Of a DNA stretch of 64,000 nt, positions 49,687-61,508 are shown in pieces. The notes under the pieces were generated by a model that was not told the DNA's origin, ran no database searches, and was given only the letters and a program-made list of their open reading frames with translations. Made by a program: the position numbers and the translations under genes. The number at the start of each line of letters is the position of its first letter. Position 1 is the first letter of the stretch. The stretch is from Incurvaria masculella (Eukaryota; Arthropoda; Insecta; Lepidoptera; Incurvariidae): contig OX335646.2 in NCBI GenBank assembly GCA_946894095.1, positions 19,152,077 to 19,216,076 on the forward strand, in the 5' to 3' direction.

Positions 49687-50755
49687 AATGGTCCCCCTGG
49701 ACCTTATAACGAAAACATGGCTATGATATGATGTGCCTAGTAGTGTTACTAGTTTTGTGATATACTTTAGTTAATTTACTTCTTCGAATAATTTGAAACA
49801 ACAAGCGTTTCGTGGTTGCACTGTTGAGCAATACAAAATATAAATTTTATCGATTGCAATCGTTTAGTATATGTGTACCGATATTGGCACTAACCGTTCA
49901 TAACGCATCAGGGGGTTAACATGGTAAAAGAACTGAACGAGTGAACACTTAAGTGACTGATTAAATCTGACGATGAGCCCCCAGGGGCCCCTCAGACCTG
50001 TCCCATATTTTGTGTTCGTATGTTGCTGTCTTACGCATCCACGGTCATTTTATCGACATATATCAGAAAGTCGTCTAACATGAAATCCTCATAATTATGA
50101 TGAAAACCATGTCTATTCACGCACATTTTGAATTTTAATTTTTATTTAGAGTATAAAATTAATGAAAAAATTCAGGTCAAATTAAAAAGTCACTGTTTCA
50201 TATTAACTTTTAAAGGAGATTAATTGCACAAATCTTGTTACAAAAAACTTCAAAGTTTTTAATAAAAAACTAAATCTTTTATTTTCAGAACTGATCACTT
50301 GGGAAATTTATAAAACAATTCTATAGGTACTGTTACACGTATATGCTCAGTTACCTTTACTACAAAAGAAAGGTACGAAATAGCGAATTTTACGCGATTT
50401 CTTTTTCATTTGCCAGAGAATGGCGCCGGACAGGTATTGTCTGTACAGTAGCCTATATAGGTTAAGCTAACTTTCTTATTTGTTTCTGTCGAAAGCATCT
50501 CAGAGGTGCCTCAGAGGCCTTCTCACATCAGGTCGATTTCGACGGATAAATTTGTGTCACCAACTCAAAAATAAATATGAGCAAAAACTCGCTCCAACGC
50601 AACTACAAATTCCGTAACCTAGCAAATTAGTGATAGTACGTCAATATTTTATTTTTCAAAGGTCTCGGTCATTGAAAGCTTTTAAAAACGATATCTTTAA
50701 TAATAATAGCCCTTCGAAGCGCTTTTCTAAAGCAACTAAATGACATTTCTTAATT

Positions 50756-50835
50756 TAACTGGACATAATACCACACCCACTGTCACGATATTAGCCAAAC
50801 TAGGACCTTTTCTAGCATCTTCCTAATATTGCTTG
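50756..50835 (-). mobile_element. SINE (family S) tail fragment
   Basis: AACTGGACATAATACCACAC, CCACTGTCACGATATTAGCC and a degenerate CTAGGACC on the minus strand. Confidence 0.65.
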
Positions 50836-50869
50836 AATGCTAAGGAAACTGGAAATGTTTGTAGAATCA

Positions 50870-51203
50870 GTAATAGAAAATGATATACTTAGTGATTACA
50901 ATCAAGTTGCCAATCATTTCAATAAAGGGCCTTAAGCCAAAAAGCTCACAAGACTTATGGAATTTATCTCCTAAAGTATTAAAATCGCTTGGAAAGGGCA
51001 TTATAAAGCCTCTTAAAATTGCGATTAACAATTCTCTAGAAACAGGCAAATTTCCTGATCTACTTAAGATAGCCATAATATTTCATTTCACTGTATAAAA
51101 AAGGGTATCATAATTCCTATCACCTTATCTCATTGCTTCCAGTTTTTTTAGCAAAGTGTTTAATAAATTATAAATGTAATAATAAGTTCAATTTGAATTT
51201 ATA
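50870..51203 (+). pseudogene. Non-LTR reverse transcriptase fragment (Jockey/CR1-like)
   Basis: Reads IKGLKPKSSQDLWNLSPKVL, IIKPLKIAINNSLETGKFPD and LLKIAIIF, then ISLLPVFLAKC after a frameshift. This is the start of the reverse transcriptase domain (LKPxKSSGPD ... SLxTGxFPDxLKxA ... ISLLP). The catalytic YADD part is missing; the fragment runs into a MITE half. Confidence 0.75.
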
Positions 51204-51484
51204 TTATAAATCTTGCTTAAATAAGCTATGTCTGATGACTAATCTTTTTAAGATTTTCTTACTTTATCATTGCTTAATAAACCACCAAAATTATTGTATA
51301 AAACGCGCGAAAAATTCGATCTTTCGGACCTTATAACTTAGAAACCAAACACAATTTTACATCAGACATCTAGTTCGATCAAATGAAGCTCTTTTGAGGA
51401 ACAGTTGGGATCTCTGATAAGAAATATGGGCGTGATCTTCTTTCCCCGTTTGTATGGGGAGTTGAGCGGGTTGGGCCACCTTAA
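51204..51484 (+). mobile_element. TTAA MITE (family M), 3' half
   Basis: Begins within the element (AAATCTTGCTTAAATAAGC) and ends GGGCCACC|TTAA. Its left side abuts a reverse transcriptase fragment. Confidence 0.85.
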
Positions 51485-52041
51485 TCTTTCCAATTCTCTC
51501 TGGATTTGGGACGCGAAATGGCCCTTGCAGTTTCGAGATTCTGTTGATGCGCCGCGACCGGCACCCATGATATTGTGATACGAAGTAAAATAAGGATCCC
51601 TATAAGCTATTTTTTAGAAACAAACACCCAGCCGGTTTTTTTTATGCAGCTAGTTTTGTTTTTATTTGTGTTGTCAAAAACATTTTTAATTGAATGTCGG
51701 GTATTCCGTCTGAAAGAACTTATTGCCAAACACAGATACGCTACTATAAAATCGACGTTCCCAATTATATTTCCACGATGATCCACACTAGTCCTTTTCC
51801 CGAAATCCCTTTTTCCCACGAATCTTCTAACATACTACGAAGCAAGACCCTTTCCCATCCCAAGAACTTTACCCCTAAGGAACCACATAGCGCTCCCGAT
51901 CATGGCTCTGATCTAGACTGTTTTCTGTATTTATCTTTTGGCCTATTCATGGTACCTGTTTCAATTGATTTCATGTATTGAAACTTTTTTGGTAGTCAAA
52001 CTACACTAAGTTTCGTCAAAAACTGATAATCCGTGGATTAT

Positions 52042-52165
52042 ATAAATAGTCGTAACATAAACTAAGGCTTAGATAAATAGTCGTAACGGAAACTAAGGCT
52101 GAGATAAATAGTCGTAACGGAAACTAAGGCTGAGAAAAATTGTCGGAACAGAAACTAAGACTAAC
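52042..52165. repeat. 31 bp tandem repeat, four units
   Basis: Units at 52042, 52073, 52104 and 52135 share ATAAATAGTCGTAACGG and AAACTAAGGCTGAG; the first and last are the most diverged. Confidence 0.92.
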
Positions 52166-52199
52166 GAAAAGGAATACTTTGTAACGACCCTGCAACCAA

Positions 52200-52560
52200 C
52201 ACATTCCTGCTTACAGCACCAGCGTCATACCCACAATAAGGTGCTTTAGTGACATGCAAGGGCCTTTCTTTTATAAGCACAGCTACATTAAACTGAATGG
52301 AAAAGACGGACAATTTTCCAATCCCGTTTCGACCATGTTTTCATCCAATGCAATGCTATCAATCCGGGCAGGCTCAACCCTACCACCTAATTAGGGAAGG
52401 GGACCTACACTTTTACATGGATTCCGAAATATCCGGAAAACTAAATTCAATTATCCAACTAAGAAAGAGAACGAAAGTGGTGCATGAACGAGTTGGGGAT
52501 TTGCATCCATGACATCTGGCATAGAAGGCAAGTCCACGCGTCCCTGAGCTATGAGCCACT
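52200..52560 (-). mobile_element. SINE (family S), near full length
   Basis: Body blocks in reverse (CATCCAATGCAATGCTATC, TACACTTTTACATGGATTCC, AAGAAAGAGAACGAAAGTGG) and a tRNA-like head (GGCTCATAGCTCAGGGACG on the minus strand). Confidence 0.88.
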
Positions 52561-52650
52561 TGTCGGTTGGTTAAAATTTTAGGAATATCTACAATGAAAG
52601 AGTGCATTCCATGCCTGTTCCGCGTTGAGCTTTGTAGTAAATTCGATTAT

Positions 52651-52902
52651 AAAACCGGCCAAGTGCGAGTCGGGCTCGCACACGAAGGTTTCCGTGCCGG
52701 AGTACAAGATTTAGGACAAAACAATCACGTATTTTGTATGGGGCTCCCCCTTTAATTTTTGTATATTGTTATTTTACCTATTTACCGTTAGAGCTGCCTA
52801 CCATTCATGAGATAGAGCCCTGTAACAGACGGACGGACGGACGGACAGCGGAGGCTTAGTAATAGGGATCCGTTGGCACCCTTTGGGTACGGAACCCTAA
52901 AA
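52651..52902 (+). mobile_element. Repeat family G, copy 2
   Basis: ACCGGCCAAGTGCGAGTCGG to GGGTACGGAACCCTAAAAA with (GGAC)n at 52830. Confidence 0.88.
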
Positions 52903-53238
52903 ATTAGGTAGCAGAATTTCAATTATTATGCGTCCGTTATATACCGTCGCAAACATGCACCGGTCACAATAATAGGAATCCAGCTGTGGGGTTCTGCGGA
53001 GGCATCGCGTCTTGATTTATCGGAGGTCGCCGGACTCGGGCGGATTTGCGCTGTATTGTAGCCGCACCCCGCCACCCCTTCCCGCACCCGCCCCCGCGGC
53101 CGCCGCCACTGCCTGGATTAACCGGACCGACAAGAAGATACTCGTAGATTTATTGTAATGTGCTCGACATGAAGACGGCTTTTTAAATGGCCAATGTTTA
53201 ATGTAGAGGCAACGTTAACTCTAGCCCCCTTTCAATTA

Positions 53239-53425
53239 TGTCAGTCAGTCAGTCAGTCAGCGTGTTTGCGTCCACTGCTGGACATACGCCTCACCAATTT
53301 TTCTCCAATCTTCCCGGCCCTCAGTGGTACGGAACCACTGCTTTCCGCCGACGCACTTGATGTCGTCGTCCCCCCTGGCGGGTGGTCTACCCACACTCCG
53401 TTTTCCTGTCCATGGCCGCCAAATT
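53239..53425 (-). pseudogene. RTE-type retrotransposon 3' coding end
   Basis: The minus strand reads WRPWTGKRSVGRPPARGDDD, KCVGGKQWFRTTEGREDW and EAYVQQWTQTR, then a stop and (TGAC)n repeats at 53239-53258. Frame intact over this stretch; less decayed than the 5559 copy. Confidence 0.88.
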
Positions 53426-53582
53426 ATGTTACTTCCAAATACTTTGAAATACCTCAAGTATCAGCATTTCAAAAGCGCTGCAGATTTCAGTTTTTTTTAT
53501 TATTATTTACAATTACACTTTTACTGGTGAACGTCATTGAATACATAAACATAACAGTCTAAAAAATGTTAACAAAAAAAAT

Positions 53583-53728
53583 CACCGACTTCAAAGGAAA
53601 ACCACTAAAAAGTAAAAAAAAATTGCCATTTGTGTAGTTACGATTATTGTTATTATTTTGAGTCGGCGTCAGCTGGGCACGCGCTGCGCCAGTCAAGAGA
53701 ACCTTGGCTTCCTTTTTGAAGTCGGTTA
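53583..53728. mobile_element. Foldback repeat (family E), short form
   Basis: ACCGACTTCAAAGGAAAACC to TTTTTGAAGTCGGTTA; one arm and the central GGCACGCGCTGCGCCAGTC only. Confidence 0.85.
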
Positions 53729-54335
53729 AAAACAGTAACTCGGTTTTCGCCGCGACACATTTGTTGTTAAAAGATGGAGTACCATGCCCATGCACTTTAT
53801 GTTGCACGGTTAACACCCTGCAATATGCACATACAATTTGAGGCGTATTAGTCCCGTTCGAAAATTGTAGAAAAGTACCGCATGGACATTTCGTTCAGAG
53901 TAATTTAATGTTCGTACGGAACTTGACAACTTTGAAATTACGCAGTGACTAAAATTTCCACTTCACTTTACTTTCATTATTCAATCGTTTGGAGCTTCTT
54001 AATTCAAAAGATTCGAACGTTGTACTGTTTATCAAATTTTACGGTAAATACGTACACGACAGGCATGCATGGAGTGCTAAAAGACAGGGTTGCTTTTCTT
54101 TTAAAAACAATTCTATTCTAGACTACAATTCATGTCAGCGATCTTTACATGGAATTTACATTAACTTACATTCATTTCCAATAAAATGAAGAAACTTTAA
54201 CTTTCATCATAAGATTGAGTAACAAATTATCAACCCTTTCTCTTCGATTTCCATTTGTCCGCTTCCGATCGCGCGCATCACCGAACCCCCATCCTCCCCT
54301 CCGTGGTCCCCCTACCTAGCTGGATCCTGCGCCCC

Positions 54336-54664
54336 TAGTTCCAGTTGGCAACGAAATCAAACCGATCAACTGGCGTTTCCAAATGTATGGAGAAATTGAA
54401 GAGCGCGCGCAGTGGGCGTTAAGCGAACTAAGATTTGCGAATCCGAGTTTGATTTGACAGCATACTTACCGTCGCCGTAAATACGTCGACGTTACCGTTC
54501 ACGCCGACTTCGCGTTTTCATACAAAAGTCCGTATTTTACTTTGACAGCTTGAAGAAGTAAAACCACAGAATATATAGTAAAAACTTGTATGGAGTTCGA
54601 CTTGTTTACGTATCTTCGAAGCTTCGTTAACGCCAATTTAGGTGAGAACTCGGACTGACCACTG
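54336..54664 (+). mobile_element. Repeat family H, copy 3
   Basis: Left end degenerate; ACCGATCAACTGGCGTTTCC inside and CGCCAATTTAGGTGAGAACT with GGACTGACCACTG at the right. Confidence 0.85.
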
Positions 54665-55019
54665 TGTAAAACGTCACTACCTCCTCCGCCGCAGCCGCCC
54701 AGTTAGCTGCCACAGCTAATTACTCTGGCCACGCCTGACCTGCCACCGCTCGTCCGTCTATTGTATGATATTCAATGCAGCTGATCCAGATCTCACTGTT
54801 TCATACTGAAGCCGCATTCTGTCGATAGAATTCTACATTAGCGTGCACGCTCGTGCCGTGCGCATTTCAGTGTACAGAATTCCGCCCCTGGTGACTGAAG
54901 AATCAGTCGCGGTCATGTTAGATTAGAAACGTCTAAGCTCACATGAAAAGTATACACGGTTCTATGTATTAATTTGGCGGAAAACATATTTAACGATAAT
55001 CTTATCTTAATAATAAAAA

Positions 55020-55245
55020 AATAAGATTGTTGGTAAGATGAAAGCTAGAAACGGCTAAACCAATTCGGTTAATTTTTTTTACCTGAATGAAGGTTGGACC
55101 CGATTGGTGGCGCGGTTATCGAGATTCAGGTTTTTAAATTGACTAACAAGCTCGCGAAGATCAATCATCATTTTACCGGGCTCCGCGCGGGTGAATGTCC
55201 AAAACTAAATCGGCCCGAGTGGAGCCGGGCACTTCAGCTAGTTTA
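55020..55245 (+). repeat. Interspersed repeat with CAGCTAGT-type end
   Basis: CGGCTAAACCAATTCGGTTAA, CCGGGCTCCGCGCGGGTGAA and GGGCACTTCAGCTAGT resemble a repeat end widespread in Lepidoptera. Confidence 0.5.
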
Positions 55246-55293
55246 TAATAAAAGAGCAAACAAAGAATGAACGAACACACACACGAACACACA

Positions 55294-55346
55294 GTGTCAC
55301 AATTATTACAAGAAAATCAGATATTTTCTTATAATAATTGTGACAC
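55294..55346. repeat. Compact hairpin
   Basis: GTGTCACAATTATTACAAGA pairs with TCTTATAATAATTGTGACAC almost perfectly; the loop is short. Confidence 0.9.
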
Positions 55347-56119
55347 TTTTAAATGATTTATAAGCAGGCAAAAAGTAAACATCCCCGAAAAAATCAGCCA
55401 TTCATCAATCAAATTTCGGATATTTCTTTAAAATTTTCCATTATTATTTACATTTATTTTCCATCGACGCCCGTCGGGCTTTGTTTTGGCAACGCGCTCG
55501 CATCTTCTGCGGTAAGTAGGTCACAGAAACGGGCTCATACAACGGGACTCGTAAATCCGACGCTCTGACGTTTTGTTAATACTTCCAATACATTTGCTGT
55601 CAGCTCGCCAGTTGCAAGCGACCAATGCACATGCATCACACTCGGCTGTATGAATATTATTATTGTTAGCTGTTGAGTGTTAATTTAATTTAGCCAACGT
55701 AGCATACATATTTTTATTTTAGTACCGTAAATTAGTGTGAACGATACTACCACCAATGCCTTTAGATTACCTTCACAGTCTATGGGCCTCCATTTATCGT
55801 TTCGGGAACGAAATAGCGTTTAAACAAAAACGTAAATACCAACGTAAATTACATATTTTGTTTTTATTTTGCGTTTTTATTATTTATTCTTTTTTGTAAA
55901 AGTAAAGAACCTATACTAACGTGTTACAATCCTCTCGTAGGCTATAATTAGAGGACTGATAATGTGGTTTTCGGGTGGACAGGATCTAAAGGTGCCCGAT
56001 GACGCCCATGGGTTTTCGAACATTCAATATAAGAAGCAGTTCCTCTCTTCTTCCTTGCCAACAATGGTTCAAATCATCCGTCTTTTCTATCCAGTTCTTT
56101 AGTCGTGTGATCTTGTCAT

Positions 56120-56360
56120 GACTATAGGGTAAATGTAGAAAATTCAACACCGTTCCTTACTCAACAGGTGGCAGAGTTGCCGCCCGGGTTGTGGCCATCG
56201 CATTGAATAAACGACTGTTGAAGCGGAAATTAAAATTATTAATATAGGGCATATCCCAGCATGGCATCATGTTCCCATACGGCTCCCATGAGCTCACGGG
56301 TTTTCTAAGTTTCTCACTTCTGTGTTAGGGCTGATATTGTCATAAGGTCGCCATCTATGA
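56120..56360 (+). mobile_element. SINE (family S), highly degenerate
   Basis: CCGCCCGGGTTGTGGCCATCG, GCATTGAATAAACG, GAAGCGGAAATTAAAATTA and CCCAGCATGGCATCATGTTC follow SINE order. Confidence 0.5.
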
Positions 56361-58640
56361 CGTCATATTTTTTGTCTCCTTGGCCACGCGTTGGAGGTCA
56401 AATCAGTTTATTCAGAGCCCAAGAGACATCAAGCAAGACAAGTAATTGCTACAGAAACCAGAGCACCGGGGGAAGCTCACTTGCTAGTAAAATAGAACAC
56501 CCTTAAGTGGCAATTGCCAGATGACAAACAACGGCCAAAAGACTTATAAATAAAAATATCTATCAATTTTACAGGCTGCAACCAGTTACTGGACAGCTTG
56601 TATTCAGATCCAAGGAGAAATTTAAGCCAAAATAAAAAATCGGTAAACGTGGTATATATCCTCGATGAATCCTTTTAGATTGAACTTAATGAAATCTTAC
56701 AACTGTATGTACATGGGATACATATGGCGAATGGAATTCTTATGTGTGGAGAAGAGGAAGTGTTTACACAAGGAAAGTCAACACAGTACGTTGCTTTAAT
56801 TTGACTGCAAGGTCGGAAGAACCTGTACCAAAAGAGTCACCTGATTTAGCTGGTCACAAGCCACATCGGTCTGCATTGATGAACAAACCGTGAACTAGAG
56901 CATACCGTACCCGCCTAAACGATACAATTCAAGGATACCCGACACCACGGAGTCAATTATGCTCAAGAAGAGCATAGCTCGCGGCAGTGTTAAGAGGTGG
57001 CTTATATAACTGCAAATGCCGAAGCATGAAAAGCGTTTACGTTCGGACCGACGTCGAGTGGAAGTGTCTTAAATTTGTTTGTTTGTTTGTAACTCTTTTA
57101 AATGAAAGTAAATTGTTGTTCCTTTTAGTCTTATCGTCTCTTGCTACAGTGCAATAAATATGTACGTGTGTAACTTCTAGTTTCATCAAATTGTAACCTC
57201 CGCTTTGATTTCATGATGTTTTAGTTTCTGGTGCATTCGGTGGTTTTTCGGTAGGGTTTAGGGTATTCGCTTGATATAGTTAATTTGTTATTTTTCTTTG
57301 AACTTGTATGCATATCGTATTTCTTTTGTTTAGAATTAAAAAAAGATGTTCAAACTCGACTTTTAAAAGTCATGTTTCCCGTTAAATTAATAATAGCCAT
57401 GCCCGATCGCAGGGAGGATCCTGGTATCGTACTTACATTTGCGGCGGATAATATTGCACTCATCCAACATAATATTGATCCAACATAAAAAAATCAGAGA
57501 GGGAATCTAATGCGTAGATTTAATACGACCGACGCAAATGATATAACATTTACGGAGAATATTAAAATGTTTGGATAGTAATCGTGTTCGAGAAATGTAA
57601 AGTAAAATATTTGCCTCCATTAAAATTTCGCTTTGCTCGGTGTCTCCGTTTGCAGCTAGAATAAAATAAGATTCTACGGGCGTGTAATTTGCATTTTCCC
57701 ACGCGCGCTCCTTGCGCGGGTGGCGGCGGCGGCGGGGCGGGCGGCGGTCCGGCACAGGCCGGCCAATTGAGTATGGAAAGACGGAAGTGGCGATCGAAAC
57801 TCATCCGTCGCTATCGGCAGCGTAGCCACTTTTTAGTCGTCTACAGGCCTTTTCCTGATATTCTACTAAACCTCCACATAGATTTTCGAATGGCGTATTT
57901 CAGGTCCTCAAAGGACACCCCATGGGCTTTCGAACTTATATAGAAGCTGCGTAAACATACTATGTTTAAAAAGCTCAGGTGTGCTTTGGGGAAAATATCT
58001 AGGCATGGAGTGCATTCCAGAATTTACCGACCCTTTGAATGAAATATTAACGGTTGATTGGGACAGACTTCTAAAAAATGCTACACGATCTGATAAAACG
58101 ACATGTGTGGTCATTGTTTTTAGAAATGTACTATCAAATTGAACACGGTTGCACAAAATTTTATCCACGCATCCGTACATTTGTATAAAAATCTCGTATT
58201 TTAACCCACGGTCTCGTTTGGTATTGAAACTAGCGCTCATGTTACTAATATTCTTCGTTATGTGGCTGATGCAGCCATAAGTAACTATTCATATGAATTT
58301 ATTGTTTTTGCCTGTGTTTTGCTTATATCATAAATGGTACAAATTTACTGTTAAGGTTCCCAAAAAAAAAGTTAACTCACACAAACAATTACCAACCATA
58401 TGTAAACTTAGGGTAACAGGACATTGAAAAATTTACCAGCGGAGGTTATTGCCAGTTCTTCGCTGGGATTGCTGAGCTGGTCAATGATGAAATATGACAA
58501 ATCCGAGTGCAGTGTTCTGCCTATGGATGATAAATAAACAATAAGCAATTAAATTATGATAAATGCAGCCAACATTTTATTTATAATCTCTAATTTTTTT
58601 AATGTTTTTTTTTATTTAAGAACACATGTTTTGTTCACAG

Positions 58641-58794
58641 ACACGGCACCGGAGCTGCACTACACATTTATAGAACAGGCATTGCGTGCAGGCGGCGCCG
58701 TATCACTACGCTGCGCTGCCTCCGGTAGCCCACCACCACGCTTCACCTGGCTGCTGGACAACCAACCGGTCGACCAGTATCTAGCATCGCACAG
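58641..58794 (+). CDS. Dscam-like: Dscam-like exon: first half of Ig5 (Ig5a)
   Basis: Internal exon of 154 nt from TTTGTTCACAG|AC to TCGCACAG|GTAGCT, phase 1 in, phase 2 out. Residues 340-389 give the A to C' strands of Ig5: TAPELHYTFIEQALRAGG, then VSLRC with C363, SGSPPPRFTW (W375) and LLDNQPVDQYLASH. This parallels VFLKCVAGGNPTPEISWELDG in Dscam Ig5. A long pyrimidine tract lies upstream (58590-58640). Reading through the donor meets TAG at once (CAC AGG TAG). Three decayed copies of most of this exon follow in tandem. Confidence 0.93.
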
Positions 58795-59220
58795 GTAGCT
58801 ACTCCCGGAACTGTAGAACTTGCGCGCAGGCGGCGCTGTATCTCTGCGCTGCCCCGCATTCGGTAGCCTACCTCCGCGCTTCATCTGGCTACACAACCAA
58901 CCGGTCGACCAGTATCTAACATCGCACAGGTAGTTACTCCCGGAACTGCACTACACGTTTATTGAGCAGAAGTTGCGTGCGGACGTAGCCGTGTACTCTA
59001 CTCCGCCTCAGATAGCCCCCCACCGCCTCGCTTTACCTGGCTGCTAGACAACCAAGCGATCAACCATGCCCCAAAATCGCACAGGTAGATACTCTCAGAA
59101 CTGTACTACAGGTTTCTAATGCAGAAGTTGCGCGTTGGTAGCGCCGGGTCACTACGCTAACCCGCTTCCGGTAGCCCACCACCCCACTTCACCTGACCCA
59201 TGGAAAACTATGCGGTCAAT
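58649..59220 (+). repeat. Tandem copies of exon Ig5a: one intact, three decayed
   Basis: Copy starts are 58649 (real exon), 58805, 58940 and 59095, giving unit lengths of 156, 135 and 155. Units begin inside the exon at CCGGAnCTG and end about ten bases past the donor (CACAGGTAG, then TTACTC, GATACTC). They therefore repeat the donor but not the acceptor. Copy 2 lost about 21 bases and has a stop; copies 3 and 4 have several changes and stops. The CACAGGTAG donor is kept in copies 1 to 3 and lost in copy 4. Confidence 0.95.
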
Positions 59221-59325
59221 TGTAAAAAAATAAGAAGTATTTATAAAATATCTAGGTCTAGTGTTTTATGACATCAGCACTCTTTAATTTTATGTGTTTA
59301 ATGGATGCGCATTACCGTTATCTCG

Positions 59326-59538
59326 TTAATTTGAGTTTCAGCGACATCTACATTTGAAGCATTGTATTCAGATTTTGAAAATAATCTGAAAAAGTATTGG
59401 TTAGAGCAGTGGACATGTAATCCAAAGGTTGCAGATTCGAATCCTGCTTCCGACGAATGTCACGACCAATATTTTCAGATTATTTTCAAAATCTTATTAC
59501 AATGCTTCAAATGCAGATGTCGCTGAAACTCAAATTAA
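59326..59538. repeat. Foldback enclosing a tRNA-like fragment
   Basis: Arms 59326-59390 and 59472-59538 are inverted copies of about 65 bp (TTAATTTGAGTTTCAGCGAC ... GATTTTGAAAATAATCTGAA). The loop has TGGTTAGAGCAGTGGACATG followed by TAATCCAAAGG and GATTCGAATCC, like the D-arm-to-T-arm part of a tRNA (anticodon loop CATGTAA, Thr-UGU-like), with no matching acceptor stem. Confidence 0.85.
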
Positions 59539-59644
59539 TTAGCACTCTAATTGGCGAGTTTATTATTGTTTTTCTCCCATTCGTACATTCGACAGTGAGA
59601 CACTTTGTGAACATGATATATAAAGCTGACCTGACTGGCGGCAG

Positions 59645-59793
59645 GTATTCGGTGAGCGAGCAGACGTCGGCCGGCGGCGACGTGGTGTCGGTGCTGAACG
59701 TGAGCGCGGCGGCTGCGGACGGCGGGCGCTACACGTGCCGCGCGCACAACACGCTCGGCCACGCGCACCACTCGGCCCGCCTCAACATATACG
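59645..59793 (+). CDS. Dscam-like: Dscam-like exon: second half of Ig5 (Ig5b)
   Basis: Internal exon of 149 nt from GGCGGCAG|GTAT to ATATACG|GTGACG, phase 2 in, phase 1 out. Residues 391-439 include YSVSEQTSAGGDVVSVLNVS, an almost direct match to the YQVGQYVTVNGDVVSYLNI segment of Dscam Ig5, then DGGRYTC with C421, and HHSARLNIYG matching EHSAKLNVYG. N408-V-S is a possible glycosylation site. The acceptor region lacks a strong pyrimidine tract, and a tRNA-like foldback ends about 107 nt upstream, which may affect recognition (inference). Confidence 0.94.
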
Positions 59794-60453
59794 GTGACGA
59801 GGCGAACCCACCCAACCGGATCCGATCCAATCCGACCGAACTCAACCCGACCGGCCCAGGCACTGTTCCAGGGGGGAAGCACTTTCAGCACTTTGAGAAA
59901 GAATCCCCCCCCCCCTCCCCATTTTCAAGAGCTTCGCCATAAATTAGAAAGGCCTGGTACGACTTTTATTCTTTTTGCTCGCCTTCTGGGGTTAAATTAA
60001 TGTTACGGTTCTGTTTTGGAAATCGGTCCAAGGCCGTATTTATTTTGGTTATTCAAATATTGTCTGCCCACCCTCCTCACCCCTCCCTCCCTCCATGTTA
60101 AGAGAAATCCTAGAGCCCGCTGAGACTAGACCCAACCAAATCCTACCTTTCCAATCAATCCAAACTCACCCAAAACAAACCCAATCTGGCCGGTTCGGGT
60201 CGGTTGAACTAGAACAGTCAAACCAAAACAGTACAAAAACCACCACAGAATTAACGGCCATTTCATTTAAATGTGCAGCATTTGTTAAGGGGGTGTGTGT
60301 GTCAAAGTAGGCGCTAAGGTCTTTCGTAGCTATTTCTGCTGTAACTTAACCCCTTATCTACATTGCACCCATTCTGTATCCATAAGAAGTATGTAGGTAT
60401 TTCTGTTGGAGAAGTGTGCGCAGTGTATAGTTATCAACCCTTTCGTTGTGCAG

Positions 60454-60544
60454 GCCCTCCGTCCATCCGCGCCCTGGGCCCGGTGCGCGTGGTGGCAGGC
60501 GCCAACGCCACTGTGTACTGCCCGTATGCCGGATATCCGATCAG
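60454..60544 (+). CDS. Dscam-like: Dscam-like exon: first half of Ig6 (Ig6a)
   Basis: Short internal exon of 91 nt from TTTCGTTGTGCAG|GC to CCGATCAG|GTCCAT, phase 1 in, phase 2 out. Residues 441-469 are PPSIRALGPVRVVAG followed by NATVYCPYAGYPI; C462 is the B-strand cysteine and CPxAGYPI is nearly the Dscam Ig6 sequence. Two donors were possible: the GT at 60545 or a later one near 60556. The first was chosen because joining it to 61509 gives YPISSIVW, which matches YPIDSIVW of Dscam Ig6, in phase. Confidence 0.92.
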
Positions 60545-61508
60545 GTCCATAGAGGTGCATTTGTTATGAAAATACTGTCTTGCTTAACCCACATTCCAGA
60601 CTCTTTCAATTTACTCTAAGCTTAAGCACGTATTACAATATCATACCATGAATACGAATATGATACTCGAATATCTTCCCATGGATAACTTAGAAACAAA
60701 TGCCAAAGAATAAAGATATGCTGTAAACATGTTTCATGTATGATTTCGTAATGCTATATATGTATTTAATTTTTTTTAAAGTGTAGCTTCTTTGCGGATA
60801 TGCCTTCATATGAGACTTTTCGGATGGGGACCAATTCAGAAAAAAATGATCGACGACGTAAACGGAAATTTCAAAGTTCCAAATTAAATAAATACAAACT
60901 AGTGTCCGGAAGCTTCTTTAAAATAATCGCACTCTATCTTTTTCCGTGCATGTTTCCAAAGTCCTATTGGTGTCGCATCTCTGGAGTTCCTGACTGAGTC
61001 ACTCTTTTTGGTACTCAAAAGAAAAGTCTCATCCCTGTCTTTCAAATTGTATTGCGTTACCTTTCTTTACGAACCGTAAGTTCTAGTCTAGACCCATCGT
61101 GTTTCTGAAACGAAATGTCTCATCGAGACTTACCTTTTGTCATGCTCAAATGGTATTGCGTCATATCTTTGAAATTTCTCGTCTTAGACCCAATCATGTT
61201 GGTACTCAAATCAATGGTCTCATTGAAATCGAACCTTTTGGTAATATACAAAGTAAATTTCCTACATATGTATTTTATGTGCAAATTTGATTTGGTCATA
61301 TCGCTGGAAGATCTCGACCTAGACCTATTATGTTGGTACTCATATAAAATCTGACAAATACGTAAAAGTTTCGCCTGTGTCGGATGTTCCATGACTCCTC
61401 GCATACTTTTTCATGAAAAGTACCCATTTGTTGTACCGTTTCCTGTTTTAGCATTTTCAAACCTTTTCCATGAGGTCAAATATGACTCGCAATGTATCTG
61501 GTGCGCAG

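Larger units (their letters stand above)
44311..58640 (+). other. Intron Ig4 to Ig5a (14.3 kb)
   Basis: Begins with the decayed Ig4-end array, then holds the K-family inverted pair (45891, 47827), J repeat (47336), MITEs (48210, 51204), a TIR element (49468), a reverse transcriptase fragment (50870), 31 bp tandem repeats (52042), SINE (52200), G repeat (52651), RTE fragment (53239), foldback piece (53583), H repeat (54336), a hairpin (55294) and a faint SINE (56120). From 56400 to 58600 no gene or clear repeat is visible apart from a GC-rich patch at 57715-57760. Confidence 0.8.

Noticed and set aside
59391..59462. Functional tRNA-Thr gene
   Set aside because: No matching acceptor stem, T stem mismatch, and it lies in the loop of an inverted repeat.
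60545..60560. Later donor for exon Ig6a near 60556
   Set aside because: It would break the phase with 61509 and lose the YPISSIVW join.
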